A stretch of DNA of 15,756 nucleotides, taken from NCBI GenBank assembly GCA_934636065.1, contig CAKTZW010000011.1, positions 1 through 15,756 on the forward strand, in the 5' to 3' direction. Of the stretch, positions 1-6,991 are shown piece by piece. A program made the translations under genes and the position numbers. The number at the start of each line of letters is the position of its first letter. Position 1 is the stretch's first letter. This DNA comes from an uncultured Labedella sp. (GTDB lineage: Bacteria; Actinomycetota; Actinomycetes; Actinomycetales; Microbacteriaceae). The notes below the pieces were generated by a model. It was not told the DNA's origin. It was given only the letters and a program-made list of their open reading frames with translations, and did not search any database.

Positions 1-4
1 CGCA

Positions 5-10
5 TAGACT
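5..10 (+). promoter_or_regulatory. -10 box of a leaderless promoter for the gene at 17
   Basis: TAGACT fits the actinobacterial TANNNT -10 pattern. The 6-bp spacer CGCCTG puts the expected transcription start on the G of the GTG start codon at 17. No Shine-Dalgarno sequence precedes this GTG. The -35 region lies outside the window, so the call rests on the -10 and its spacing. Confidence 0.5.
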
Positions 11-16
11 CGCCTG

Positions 17-856
17 GTGAGTCGAGAAGCGAAGGACACCACCGTCGTGCCGAGCGATCAAGCGGGGTGGGTCGGCGCCGTCGACCGCGTCCTTGCCGTC
101 CAGCGACCGATCGTCGTCGCGTACGTCCGAGGCATCCGCAAGCGCTATCCCGGCGCCTCCCCCGAGCAGCTCGTCCGCGTCCTGGAGCGCCGATACCTCA
201 CGGCGATCACGGCCGGCGGCGCGGCTGTGGGCGCCACGGCGATGGTGCCGGCGATCGGCACGGGAGTGACGCTCGCCCTCTCGGGAGTCGAGACCGCCGG
301 CTTCCTCGAGACGACGGCGCTCTTCGCCCAGTCCGTCGCCGAAGTGCACGGGCTGTCGATCGAGGATCCGCTCCGGGCCCGGTCACTCGTGATGTCGCTC
401 ATGCTCGGGCGGACGGGGTCCGACCTCGTGAAGCAGTTCACGGGGCAGGCGATGGGTCAGGCGCCCGAGCGGAAGGCGTTCTGGGGCGAGATGGTCTCGT
501 CGAGCATCCCCCAGGTCCTGATGGGACCCGTGGCCGACGAGCTCAAGAAGCGGTTCCTGCGCAAGTTCGCCGTGAATCACGGGGCGTCGCTCATCGGTAA
601 GGCCGCACCCTTCGGCATCGGAGCGGCCATCGGCGGCGTCGGCAACAACATCGCGGGGCGACAGGTCGTCAACGCTGCCCGCACCGCCTTCGGCCCGGCG
701 CCCCTCGTGCTCCCCACGGAGCTCGAGGCCGAGGCACGCGATGGCGATCAGCGCCATCGGACGGTGCGGCTGCCGTTCGTGCACCGACGGGCGATCACGC
801 GCGGTGACGACAGCCCCGCCTCCGACGAGGCCGTCGAGGATCCCCAGCCGCGCTGA
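17..856 (+). CDS. Hypothetical protein with two glycine/alanine-rich hydrophobic segments (possibly EcsC-like)
   Basis: A 279-residue protein whose function I do not recognise. The N-terminal third contains a KRYPGASPEQLV segment and then a Gly/Ala-rich hydrophobic stretch (about residues 64-92, AGGAAVGATAMVPAIGTGV). A second Gly-rich stretch lies near residues 193-212 (GKAAPFGIGAAIGGVGNN), followed by an ARTAF segment. This layout resembles EcsC-family proteins, but that is only an impression. The last 50 residues are charged and probably disordered. No signal peptide or clear catalytic motif is visible. The GTG start is supported by a TANNNT box 6 bp upstream, which implies a leaderless mRNA. 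The gene converges on the next reverse-strand gene with an 11-bp gap and no visible terminator. Confidence 0.75.
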   Translation: MSREAKDTTVVPSDQAGWVGAVDRVLAVQRPIVVAYVRGIRKRYPGASPEQLVRVLERRYLTAITAGGAAVGATAMVPAIGTGVTLALSGVETAGFLETTALFAQSVAEVHGLSIEDPLRARSLVMSLMLGRTGSDLVKQFTGQAMGQAPERKAFWGEMVSSSIPQVLMGPVADELKKRFLRKFAVNHGASLIGKAAPFGIGAAIGGVGNNIAGRQVVNAARTAFGPAPLVLPTELEAEARDGDQRHRTVRLPFVHRRAITRGDDSPASDEAVEDPQPR

Positions 857-867
857 GACACGTCGGG

Positions 868-2184
868 CTAGTCGACCTCTCCGTCCGGATCGTCGTCGTC
901 GGCCGACTCCGCCGACCGTCCGCCGCCCGTGTCCATCCGGCCGTCCGAGGGGTGGAGAGCGGCGAAGCGCTCCCACTCCGACATGAGATGGTCGACCGCG
1001 GCGTGGAACCGGCGGGTGGCCTCGCCCGGGGTCGGGTCGCCGAAGTAGTGCCGGGACCAGTACTCGATGCGCGCGACCGTCTCGTCATCGTGCAGGAGGC
1101 GTTCCGTCTCCTGCACGATCGCGCCGGCGCCGTCGGCCGTGAGCCATTCGCACGCCGTCAGGTAGCCCTCGGAGTCGACGACCGCATCCGGGTGCGTCGG
1201 TCTCGTGACGAGCAGCGGCTTGCCCGTGGCCAGGCGGTCGTACACCATCGCGGAGATGTCGACGACGGCGACATCGGCCGCGGAAAGCTGCCACCCCAAC
1301 TCGGGACCGTCGTCGTACACGTGGTGCGCCCCGGGATCCGCGCGGTTCGCGTCCGCCAGAAGGGCGACGATCGCGCGTTTCGCGGCGCCGTACGCGGGGT
1401 CGACGACCCCCGACCGCGGATGCGGTCGGAAGACGACGCGGTGACGTCCCGTCGCCACGAGCTCGCGCACGAGCGTGACCCCGTGGGAGACGATCGAGCC
1501 GTACGCCGCCGAGGCACGGTCTCCCTCCCAGGTCGGGGCGTAGAGGACGACGGTCCGCTCGTCGGGCGTGTACGGCAGCTCTCCGGAAAAGTGATCGGCC
1601 TGCGGCCGTCCGATGGGGATGGCACGTTTGCTCAGGTCGTAGTCCCAGAGGACCCGACCGAGGCGCGCCAACGCCGCGTCCCCCGCGACGAGGCTGTAGT
1701 CGTACGCCTTGAACTGGTTCGTCGTCATGTACATCTTGTCGCTCTCACCGTGGTTGATGAAGACGTGCCACCGACGGCCGTACCGGAACATCTGGAAGTT
1801 CTTGGCGTTCTGATTGACGTAGAAGACGATGCGGATGTCCTGCTCGGCGATCGTCCGCTCGAGGGCCACGACGGTCCGCACGTACGCGACGGGAAGCGGC
1901 GACTCCTGGATCAGAGTGGCGGCCGCCGTGGCGCCTCGGCTGAGGATGAGCACGGGCCACCGCTCCGAGAGCGCGAGGAGCGGCTTGTACCACTGCCGGA
2001 TCTGATACATGTTCACGCTGCCGTCGGCGAAGTAGACGGCGATCTTGAACCGCCCGGGCTCGATCGTCGGGCGCGTGGCGAGGGTACGCGACAGCTCCCT
2101 CGAGGCCGATCTCGATGCCAGGGTCCTCCGTACGAACCGGACCGCCTTGCGTGCATCGGTGAGAAGAGGCATGACCTCCACCAT
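868..2184 (-). CDS. TagB/TagF-like CDP-glycerol glycerophosphotransferase family protein
   Basis: A 438-residue protein of the family that, in TagB/TagF, transfers glycerol-phosphate from CDP-glycerol during teichoic acid synthesis. Family hallmarks visible are NHGESDK with the candidate catalytic His at 145, YAPTWEGD (215-222), RPHP (253-256) and SAADVAVVDISAMVYD (301-316), which matches the C-terminal nucleotide-binding region. No membrane helix is apparent, so it is probably a peripheral membrane enzyme. The long N-terminal poly-GroP-binding region of full-size TagF is missing, which fits the shorter TagB-like class. ATG at 2184 is preferred because a TATCTT box lies 8 bp upstream. An in-frame ATG at 2172 follows GGTGGAGG but is spaced too tightly. 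It lies 40 bp after a glycosyltransferase cluster, suggesting it adds a phospho-alditol or similar group to an envelope glycan. The true substrate is unknown. Confidence 0.85.
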   Translation of the reverse strand: MVEVMPLLTDARKAVRFVRRTLASRSASRELSRTLATRPTIEPGRFKIAVYFADGSVNMYQIRQWYKPLLALSERWPVLILSRGATAAATLIQESPLPVAYVRTVVALERTIAEQDIRIVFYVNQNAKNFQMFRYGRRWHVFINHGESDKMYMTTNQFKAYDYSLVAGDAALARLGRVLWDYDLSKRAIPIGRPQADHFSGELPYTPDERTVVLYAPTWEGDRASAAYGSIVSHGVTLVRELVATGRHRVVFRPHPRSGVVDPAYGAAKRAIVALLADANRADPGAHHVYDDGPELGWQLSAADVAVVDISAMVYDRLATGKPLLVTRPTHPDAVVDSEGYLTACEWLTADGAGAIVQETERLLHDDETVARIEYWSRHYFGDPTPGEATRRFHAAVDHLMSEWERFAALHPSDGRMDTGGGRSAESADDDDPDGEVD

Positions 2185-2192
2185 AACCGCGC

Positions 2193-2198
2193 AAGATA
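2193..2198 (-). promoter_or_regulatory. -10 box of an internal, leaderless promoter for the TagF-like gene
   Basis: On the reverse strand TATCTT (TANNNT) is followed by 8 bp and then the ATG at 2184. This places transcription start at or next to the A of the start codon. No good -35 is visible at 17-18 bp. It suggests the last gene of the envelope cluster can be expressed apart from the three overlapping genes upstream. Confidence 0.4.
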
Positions 2199-2224
2199 AC
2201 GGTCAGGACACCGACAGGACCACC

Positions 2225-3100
2225 TCAGACGATGGGAGGCCGGCCCGCGAGCGTCATCCTCACGACGGTCCGCCACGACATCGGACGACGCTCCCCCGGC
2301 GACGTCCGCCAGCCCTCGATCCAGCCGGAGAACCAGGCCCGGAGCGCCGTCGGTCGTCGCCACCACCGCAGAAGCGTGACGGCCGTCCACGATCCGACGT
2401 AGAGCGGGACGAGGGGAAGCGGCAGGTTCCGCCGCGCGAGCCATACCCGGTTGCGCGCGTTCATCCGGTAGTACTCGGCGTGCCGGGTCGGCTGGACGAT
2501 GGGGTGCTGGGCGAGGAGACCGCCCTCGTACCACGCCCGTTTGCCCTGGTCCCACACGCGCCACGCCAGCTCGATGCCCTCGTGCGCGTAGAAGAACTCG
2601 TCGCCCCATCCGCCCGCCCGGTCGTAGACGACGCGCGGCAGCAGCACGGCCGCCTCGAGGCACGAGAACACGTTGCTCGATCGGTGGCGGTCCCCCTTCC
2701 GCATGCGGGGGATCCAGCGCCGCGGCGGCTCCTCGTCTCCCGGCCCCTCCAGCCGCGGTTGGACGAGTCCGATCCCCGGATCGCGCTCCACGAGCCGGAT
2801 CGCGTCCGCGAGGAAACGGCGATCCGGAATGCTGGCGTCGTCGTCGAGGAAGAACACGTACTCGCCCGAGACGGCGGCGGCCCCGCGATTGCGTCCGGCC
2901 GGGATGCCGATGTTGCGCTCGATGCCGACCGCGCGGACGCCCGACGGCAGTCCGACGGGACTCCAGCCGTTGCCCACGACCACGACGTCGAGGCGGACGT
3001 CCTCCTGCTCGAGCACGCTCGTCAGCCCCGCCGCGAGCTCCGCGGGTCTCGTGCCCTGCGTCAGCACGACCACGCCGACGGAGGGGTGTCCGTCAGGCAC
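2225..3100 (-). CDS. Family 2 glycosyltransferase (rhamnosyltransferase-like)
   Basis: A 291-residue GT-A fold glycosyltransferase. The N-terminus (SVGVVVLTQG, residues 7-16) is the usual first strand of GT2 enzymes. ERNIGIPAGRNRGAA (61-75) and the metal/nucleotide-sugar DDD motif at 86-88 follow. The acceptor-side region is WGDEFFYAHEGIELAWR (165-181), the counterpart of the FxxxED motif, with E174 or E177 as candidate base. A hydrophobic stretch near 213-237 may associate with the membrane but is not a convincing helix. The start is GTG at 3100, which overlaps the end of the CDP-alcohol phosphatidyltransferase gene by 8 bp and implies translational coupling. A purine-rich AGAGGG lies just upstream. 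Sugar donor and acceptor cannot be deduced. Confidence 0.9.
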   Translation of the reverse strand: MPDGHPSVGVVVLTQGTRPAELAAGLTSVLEQEDVRLDVVVVGNGWSPVGLPSGVRAVGIERNIGIPAGRNRGAAAVSGEYVFFLDDDASIPDRRFLADAIRLVERDPGIGLVQPRLEGPGDEEPPRRWIPRMRKGDRHRSSNVFSCLEAAVLLPRVVYDRAGGWGDEFFYAHEGIELAWRVWDQGKRAWYEGGLLAQHPIVQPTRHAEYYRMNARNRVWLARRNLPLPLVPLYVGSWTAVTLLRWWRRPTALRAWFSGWIEGWRTSPGERRPMSWRTVVRMTLAGRPPIV

Positions 3101-3908
3101 TGACCCTCTTCGAGGCCATGATCGCGACGAAGTGACCGACGAGCGTGAGGACGCCGAGAGCGAGGAGCCCGGCGAGAACCCAGCGCATCGCCAGCACGTC
3201 GCCGACGACGAGCCCGACGACGGCGGCAGCGAAGATCACCATCGACAGCTCGACGGAATGGAACAACCGGTGGAAGGGGACGAATCGCGCGACCTTCCGC
3301 GTCGCACTGAGGAGCCCTCCGCGCGGCGCGCTCTCGCCCTCTGAATAGGTCAGCTTCGGTGCTCCGAAGTTCGCTCGCGCCACCCGCACCATGTCGTTGA
3401 GCGCCTTGTTGAGCACGATGACGAGCGCGAGCAGGGCGCCGAGGGTGGTCCAGGCGAGATCCTCCGGCGCATCGACAGGGTACCCGGCGGCACGGATCGC
3501 GAGCGCGAGCGGGATGAGCGCCTCGGTGGAGTAGTGACCGACGGCGTCGAGGAACATCCCGGCCGGCGAGGACGTGCGCCGCCAGCGCGCGACCTCCCCG
3601 TCGCAACAGTCGACGAGCATCTGCAGCTGCCCCAGCACGAGGGCGAGCGCGGCCCCCCAGAAGCCGGGGATGAGCAGCGCGGCCGCGACGGACCACCCCG
3701 TGAGGATCATGAGGCCGGTGACGCCGTTCGCCGAGATCGACGTGCGGAGCAGGAGCCACGTCAGATACGGCGACAGGTCCCGCAGGTACAGCGACGCCGT
3801 CCAGTGCTCGGCGTTGCGACGACTCCGGACCTCCGGCGGCTGGGCGACGGCCCGCAGCTCCGCGAAGCTCCGCGGTTTCACCGGGCGCTCAGCCGATTCG
3901 TCTGTCAC
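3093..3908 (-). CDS. CDP-alcohol phosphatidyltransferase family membrane protein
   Basis: A 271-residue integral membrane enzyme. Family members move an alcohol-phosphate or phosphatidyl group from a CDP-linked donor to an alcohol acceptor. The signature is D100-x2-D103-G104-x2-A107-R108 ... G117-x3-D121-x3-H125. The last position is normally Asp and is His here. Hydrophobic helices lie near 62-99, 126-142, 153-170 and 221-260. A basic linker (about 170-215) separates the catalytic helices from the C-terminal ones. The GTG start at 3908 overlaps the upstream glycosyltransferase by 20 bp, and its own end overlaps the next glycosyltransferase by 8 bp. This makes it the middle gene of a coupled trio. 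Being flanked by glycosyltransferases argues for a role in a surface glycopolymer or glycolipid rather than in bulk phospholipid synthesis. The donor is unknown. Confidence 0.85.
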   Translation of the reverse strand: MTDESAERPVKPRSFAELRAVAQPPEVRSRRNAEHWTASLYLRDLSPYLTWLLLRTSISANGVTGLMILTGWSVAAALLIPGFWGAALALVLGQLQMLVDCCDGEVARWRRTSSPAGMFLDAVGHYSTEALIPLALAIRAAGYPVDAPEDLAWTTLGALLALVIVLNKALNDMVRVARANFGAPKLTYSEGESAPRGGLLSATRKVARFVPFHRLFHSVELSMVIFAAAVVGLVVGDVLAMRWVLAGLLALGVLTLVGHFVAIMASKRVSA

Positions 3909-4980
3909 TCGCGCTCGGGCCTCTCTTGTACGTCTGCGCTGCGATGTTGCTCGCCAGGGAGAGATAGCCGAGAACGAACCCGGTCCCCCAGCAGAAGTGG
4001 ATACACGGCAACACTACGAGAAACCACAGGACGGTGCGGACGCCGTCCCGACCGGCCACCAGGACGGCGGCGACCGCGACGAGCACCGCGTACGCCGCCG
4101 GAGCCGCCCACCCGAGCAGGAGGAGCGAGGCGGAACCGACAGCGGCGGTCATCACGAGACCCGCGAGACCGAGGAGGACGCCGAGCGCGACCCCGACCAC
4201 GAGCACGGGGGGCGCGAAGTAGCGGAGGTTCCGGGACGCGGCGATGTGCCGGGTGAGTTCGCCGCGCCAGAGACCGGTGGAGAAGAACTGGCGGCCGAGC
4301 CGCGACAGGCTCGACCGCGGTCGGTAGGTGACGCGCAGGCGCGGAGTGAACCAGACGACGCCGCCGCTCGACCGGATGCGCTCGTTGAGCTCCCAGTCCT
4401 GGCCGCGCTTGATGCGCTCGTCGAAGAGACCGACCCGCTCGAGAGCCGTCCGGCGGAAGACGCCCAGGTAGACCGTGTCCGCCGGTCCCTCCGCTCCCCC
4501 GACGTGATGCGGGGTGCCCCCGAGGCCGATCCGCGATCCGTAGGCACGGGCGACGGCCCTCTCGAACGGGGTCGTCCCCCGCGCATCCATGATGCCGCCC
4601 ACGTTGTCGGCGCCCGTGCGCTCGAGGGTCTCGACGGCGATGCGCGCGTAATCGATCGGGAGGACCGAGTGGGCGTCGACGCGGACGACGACGGGGTGAC
4701 GCGACGCCCGAATGGCGATGTTGAGGCCCGACGGGGTCGACCCCGCGGGGTTCTCGACGACGGTGATGCGCCGGTCGGCCCTCCCCATCTCCTCGACGAG
4801 CTCGTTCGTCCCGTCGATCGAGGGTCCGACAGCGATCACGACGTCGAAGTCGCCCGCGTAGTCCTGCTCGAGGAGACTGCGGACAGCCGCTCCGACATGC
4901 GTGACATCGTTGAGCACCGGCATGACGTAGGAGACGCCCGGCAGAGCCGTCACAGGCTCGTCTGGCCGCGGTCGTTCCAT
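3889..4980 (-). CDS. Membrane-anchored family 2 glycosyltransferase (ExoA-like)
   Basis: A 363-residue GT2 enzyme if started at the ATG at 4980. The catalytic domain begins PGVSYVMPVLND (14-25). It shows VGPSIDGTNE (51-60), a DAH motif (102-104) in place of DxD, and GQDWELN (193-199) with the probable catalytic acid. A YRPRSSLSRLGRQFFSTGLWR region (219-239) is typical of processive or ExoA-type enzymes. Three C-terminal membrane helices (about 257-280, 283-305, 315-340) anchor it. GTG at 5007 and ATG at 4995 are alternative starts. GTG is unlikely because a TGATAGGCT promoter box ends one base before it. The ATG at 4980 has a close GGAG. It is the first gene of the envelope cluster and overlaps the next gene by 20 bp. 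Confidence 0.88.
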   Translation of the reverse strand: MERPRPDEPVTALPGVSYVMPVLNDVTHVGAAVRSLLEQDYAGDFDVVIAVGPSIDGTNELVEEMGRADRRITVVENPAGSTPSGLNIAIRASRHPVVVRVDAHSVLPIDYARIAVETLERTGADNVGGIMDARGTTPFERAVARAYGSRIGLGGTPHHVGGAEGPADTVYLGVFRRTALERVGLFDERIKRGQDWELNERIRSSGGVVWFTPRLRVTYRPRSSLSRLGRQFFSTGLWRGELTRHIAASRNLRYFAPPVLVVGVALGVLLGLAGLVMTAAVGSASLLLLGWAAPAAYAVLVAVAAVLVAGRDGVRTVLWFLVVLPCIHFCWGTGFVLGYLSLASNIAAQTYKRGPSASDRRIG

Positions 4981-5008
4981 GTTCTCCACTCGCATTCGGG
5001 TGCGCACG

Positions 5009-5016
5009 AGCCTATC
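5009..5016 (-). promoter_or_regulatory. Extended -10 promoter element heading the envelope glycan cluster
   Basis: On the reverse strand TGATAGGCT reads as an extended -10 (TGN plus TANNNT, with TAGGCT at 5014-5009). The start site would fall near 5002, giving a leader of a few bases before ATG 4995 or about 20 bases before ATG 4980. No recognisable -35 is seen, which fits an extended -10 promoter. It is the only promoter-like element between the HtrA terminator and the cluster. Confidence 0.45.
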
Positions 5017-5053
5017 AGGGGGCCCCTGTGCGGCTCGCGCACCGGATGCGCGA

Positions 5054-5086
5054 ACGGCCGCCCCGACATCGTCTCGGGGCGGCCGT
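5054..5086 (-). terminator. Strong GC hairpin downstream of the HtrA-like gene
   Basis: ACGGCCGCCCCGA (5054-5066) and TCGGGGCGGCCGT (5074-5086) form a perfect 13-bp stem with a 7-base loop, 47 bp past the stop codon of the HtrA-like gene. No T tract follows on the reverse strand. It is therefore a likely hairpin terminator of the U-poor kind common in high-GC actinobacteria. It also separates the HtrA transcript from the envelope cluster read in the same direction. Confidence 0.65.
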
Positions 5087-5090
5087 GGAA

Positions 5091-5134
5091 CGCCGGGGGT
5101 CGAGGAGCGGTGCCCCGACCCCGGCGCCGGGGTC
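5091..5134. repeat. Pair of mutually exclusive inverted repeats at the 3' end of the HtrA-like gene
   Basis: GACCCCGGCGCCGGGGTC at 5117-5134 is a perfect 18-bp palindrome that includes part of the HtrA stop codon. Its left half (CGACCCCGGCG, 5116-5126) can instead pair with CGCCGGGGGTCG at 5091-5102, with one bulged base and a 13-base loop. Only one of the two structures can form at a time. They lie between the stop codon and the main terminator hairpin. Confidence 0.5.
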
Positions 5135-6770
5135 AGAGTTGGAGCTCGCCGAGCGTGACGTCGACAGTGAACTCCTCGCCGTCACGCTGGTAGACCACGC
5201 TCGCCGTCGACCCGGCGGCCAGTGCGCGGACCTGAGCCGTCAGGTCGGTCGCTCCCGTGATCGGCACGCCGTTGAAGGACGTCACGACGTCGCCCGAGCG
5301 GATGCCGGCGTCGCGAGCGGCACCGCCGTCCGTGACCTCGTTGATGACGGCACCGGCCACATCGCTTCCCTCGACGGCGGAAGCGTCGCCGACGGTCGCG
5401 CCCAGGAGGCCGTGGCTCGCCTCACCCTGATCGATGATCTCGTTCGCGATGCGCTCGGCCACGTTCGAGGGGATCGCGAATCCCACGCCGATGCTCCCCG
5501 ACTGCTCGGAGGAGGAGTTGCCGGCGCTCGCGATCGCGACGTTGACGCCGATCAGCCGACCGTTGTCGTCGACGAGCGCTCCTCCCGAGTTTCCGGGGTT
5601 GATCGCCGCGTCGGTCTGGACCACGGGGAGGGAGATCGACGCGCTGCCCTGGGCTCCCTGGTCCTCCTGACCCGGGATCTCGAAGCCCCAGCGGTCTCCG
5701 TCCTCGGTCCCGTCCTGCCCCTCCGAGGTGTCGGGCACCGCGGACGACGCCACGGTGATGCTGCGGTTGAGCGCGCTGACGATTCCGTCGGTGACGGTTC
5801 CGGCGAGGCCCAGCGGGGCGCCGATCGCGACGACGGTGTCGCCGACGTTGAGCTTCGACGAATCGGCGATCTCCATCGGCGTGAGTCCGCTCGCGTCATC
5901 GAGCTTGATGACGGCGAGATCGAAGGCCGGATCGGTTCCGACGATGCTGGCGGAGTGGATCCGGCCGTCGTTGTCCGTGACCTGGATGGTCGGATCCGTG
6001 ACGCTGCCGTCGAGCGTCACGACGTGATTGTTGGTGAGCACGTAGCCGTCCTCGCTCAGGATGATCCCCGAGCCTGTCCCCGCACCCTCACTGCCGGCGA
6101 CGGCGATCGTGACGACGCTCGGCGATGCCTTCGCCGCGACAGCTGTCGTGCGGTTGACGGCATCCGTGTCGTTGATCGTGACGTTCTGGGACCCGCCGGC
6201 GTTCGAGACGACGGAGTTCGGGGCCTGCATGCCGTTCACGAGCGCGAATGTCCCGGCACCGGAGGCACCGCCGACGAGGGCGCCGATGGCGAGCCCGGCG
6301 ACGAGCATCGTGGAGCCGCGACGCTTCGTCGTGGTGCGCGTCGATGAGGCCGGGACGCCGAAGGTGGGGTTGCCGAAGGCGTCACGGGACGCCGTCGTCG
6401 GGGCACCGGTGTTCGCGTGCGGGTGCCAGTCCTCGTGGTTCCTCGGACGACTCGCGGCTCCGGGCTGGACGTGCTGGCCGCCGCTCGAGGAGAACGCATC
6501 CCGCTCCGGCGATCCCACCGGCGCCGGCGACGCGGCGACGCCGTGCTCGCTCGGGCGGACGATCGGCGTCGTGCTCGACGTCGACGGAGCGACGACGGGA
6601 GGAGCGGGGCGGGGCGGGGCGTCAGTCGGCCACTCGCGCGCCTCCGGGTCGACGGGCGAGGGCTCACCGGCCGAACCGCTCGATCCGCCTACGGGAGCGG
6701 ACTCGGTCCTCTCGACGCGCTCCGGGTTCCGCGGATCCGGTTCGTTCGAGCCGGTGGTGTTCTCGGTCAT
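5133..6770 (-). CDS. HtrA/DegP-type membrane-anchored serine protease with C-terminal PDZ domain
   Basis: A 545-residue trypsin-like protease for quality control or signalling at the cell envelope. Residues 1-150 are a long proline-, serine- and acid-rich cytosolic region. One membrane helix follows (about 155-178), and the protease is then outside the membrane. The catalytic triad is H249 (LTNNHVV), D284 (FDLAVIKL) and S395 (NPGNSGG). A single PDZ domain occupies about 455-545. An acidic Gly-rich insert (about 344-378) sits between the triad Asp and Ser strands. The ATG at 6770 is chosen because AAAGGAGAA lies six bases upstream. An in-frame ATG at 6866 lacks such a site. The gene is monocistronic, with hairpins after it, and diverges from the aminotransferase gene across 227 bp. 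Confidence 0.93.
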   Translation of the reverse strand: MTENTTGSNEPDPRNPERVERTESAPVGGSSGSAGEPSPVDPEAREWPTDAPPRPAPPVVAPSTSSTTPIVRPSEHGVAASPAPVGSPERDAFSSSGGQHVQPGAASRPRNHEDWHPHANTGAPTTASRDAFGNPTFGVPASSTRTTTKRRGSTMLVAGLAIGALVGGASGAGTFALVNGMQAPNSVVSNAGGSQNVTINDTDAVNRTTAVAAKASPSVVTIAVAGSEGAGTGSGIILSEDGYVLTNNHVVTLDGSVTDPTIQVTDNDGRIHSASIVGTDPAFDLAVIKLDDASGLTPMEIADSSKLNVGDTVVAIGAPLGLAGTVTDGIVSALNRSITVASSAVPDTSEGQDGTEDGDRWGFEIPGQEDQGAQGSASISLPVVQTDAAINPGNSGGALVDDNGRLIGVNVAIASAGNSSSEQSGSIGVGFAIPSNVAERIANEIIDQGEASHGLLGATVGDASAVEGSDVAGAVINEVTDGGAARDAGIRSGDVVTSFNGVPITGATDLTAQVRALAAGSTASVVYQRDGEEFTVDVTLGELQL

Positions 6771-6774
6771 GGTG

Positions 6775-6783
6775 TTCTCCTTT
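6775..6783 (-). promoter_or_regulatory. Ribosome-binding site deciding the HtrA-like start
   Basis: Read on the reverse strand, AAAGGAGAA precedes ATG 6770 with six bases after the GGAG core. It is the best Shine-Dalgarno match in the window. It rules against the upstream in-frame ATG at 6866, which would add 32 residues of low-similarity sequence. Confidence 0.75.
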
Positions 6784-6985
6784 TTCCAACCGTCGTCAGC
6801 TTGGTCCGACAGTCTGGACGTTTGATCGACCCCGTCTGTGAGCGGGCTTTGGCTCCGCTGAATCACTGCCGCCGGAAGACGGGGCTGAGACGCGCATCGG
6901 TCCTCCGAGCGTGACAGACCCGTCCCCCCTCGCCCGGTCGCTTGACATTCCGCCTCCTCCCGAGTCCGACGAGGCGGGGCATCGA

Positions 6986-6991
6986 TAGCCT
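6986..6991 (+). promoter_or_regulatory. -10 box of a leaderless promoter for the aminotransferase
   Basis: TAGCCT is followed by a 6-bp spacer (GGAGTC) and the ATG at 6998, so transcription should begin on the A of the start codon. The GGAG inside the spacer is too close to the ATG to act as a normal ribosome-binding site. No -35 match is seen at 17-18 bp. Confidence 0.55.

Noticed and set aside
952..2199. Long forward open frame opposite the TagF-like gene
   Set aside because: Arg/Val/Asp-rich translation without family motifs; it is the GC-driven mirror of a well-supported reverse gene.
3574..5193. 539-codon forward open frame across the CDP-alcohol transferase and GT2 genes
   Set aside because: Spans two clear reverse genes and their terminator region; low-complexity Arg/Asp-rich product with no recognisable domain.
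5028..6347. 439-codon forward open frame opposite the HtrA-like gene
   Set aside because: The reverse strand carries the catalytic triad and PDZ domain; the forward product looks like antisense translation.
6771..6866. Upstream ATG at 6866 as start of the HtrA-like protein
   Set aside because: Adds 32 residues that read through the AAAGGAGAA ribosome-binding site, which clearly serves ATG 6770.
6942..6947. Perfect TTGACA upstream of the aminotransferase
   Set aside because: It lies 38 bp before the -10 TAGCCT, far beyond the normal 16-18 bp, and no other -10 is found at the right distance.
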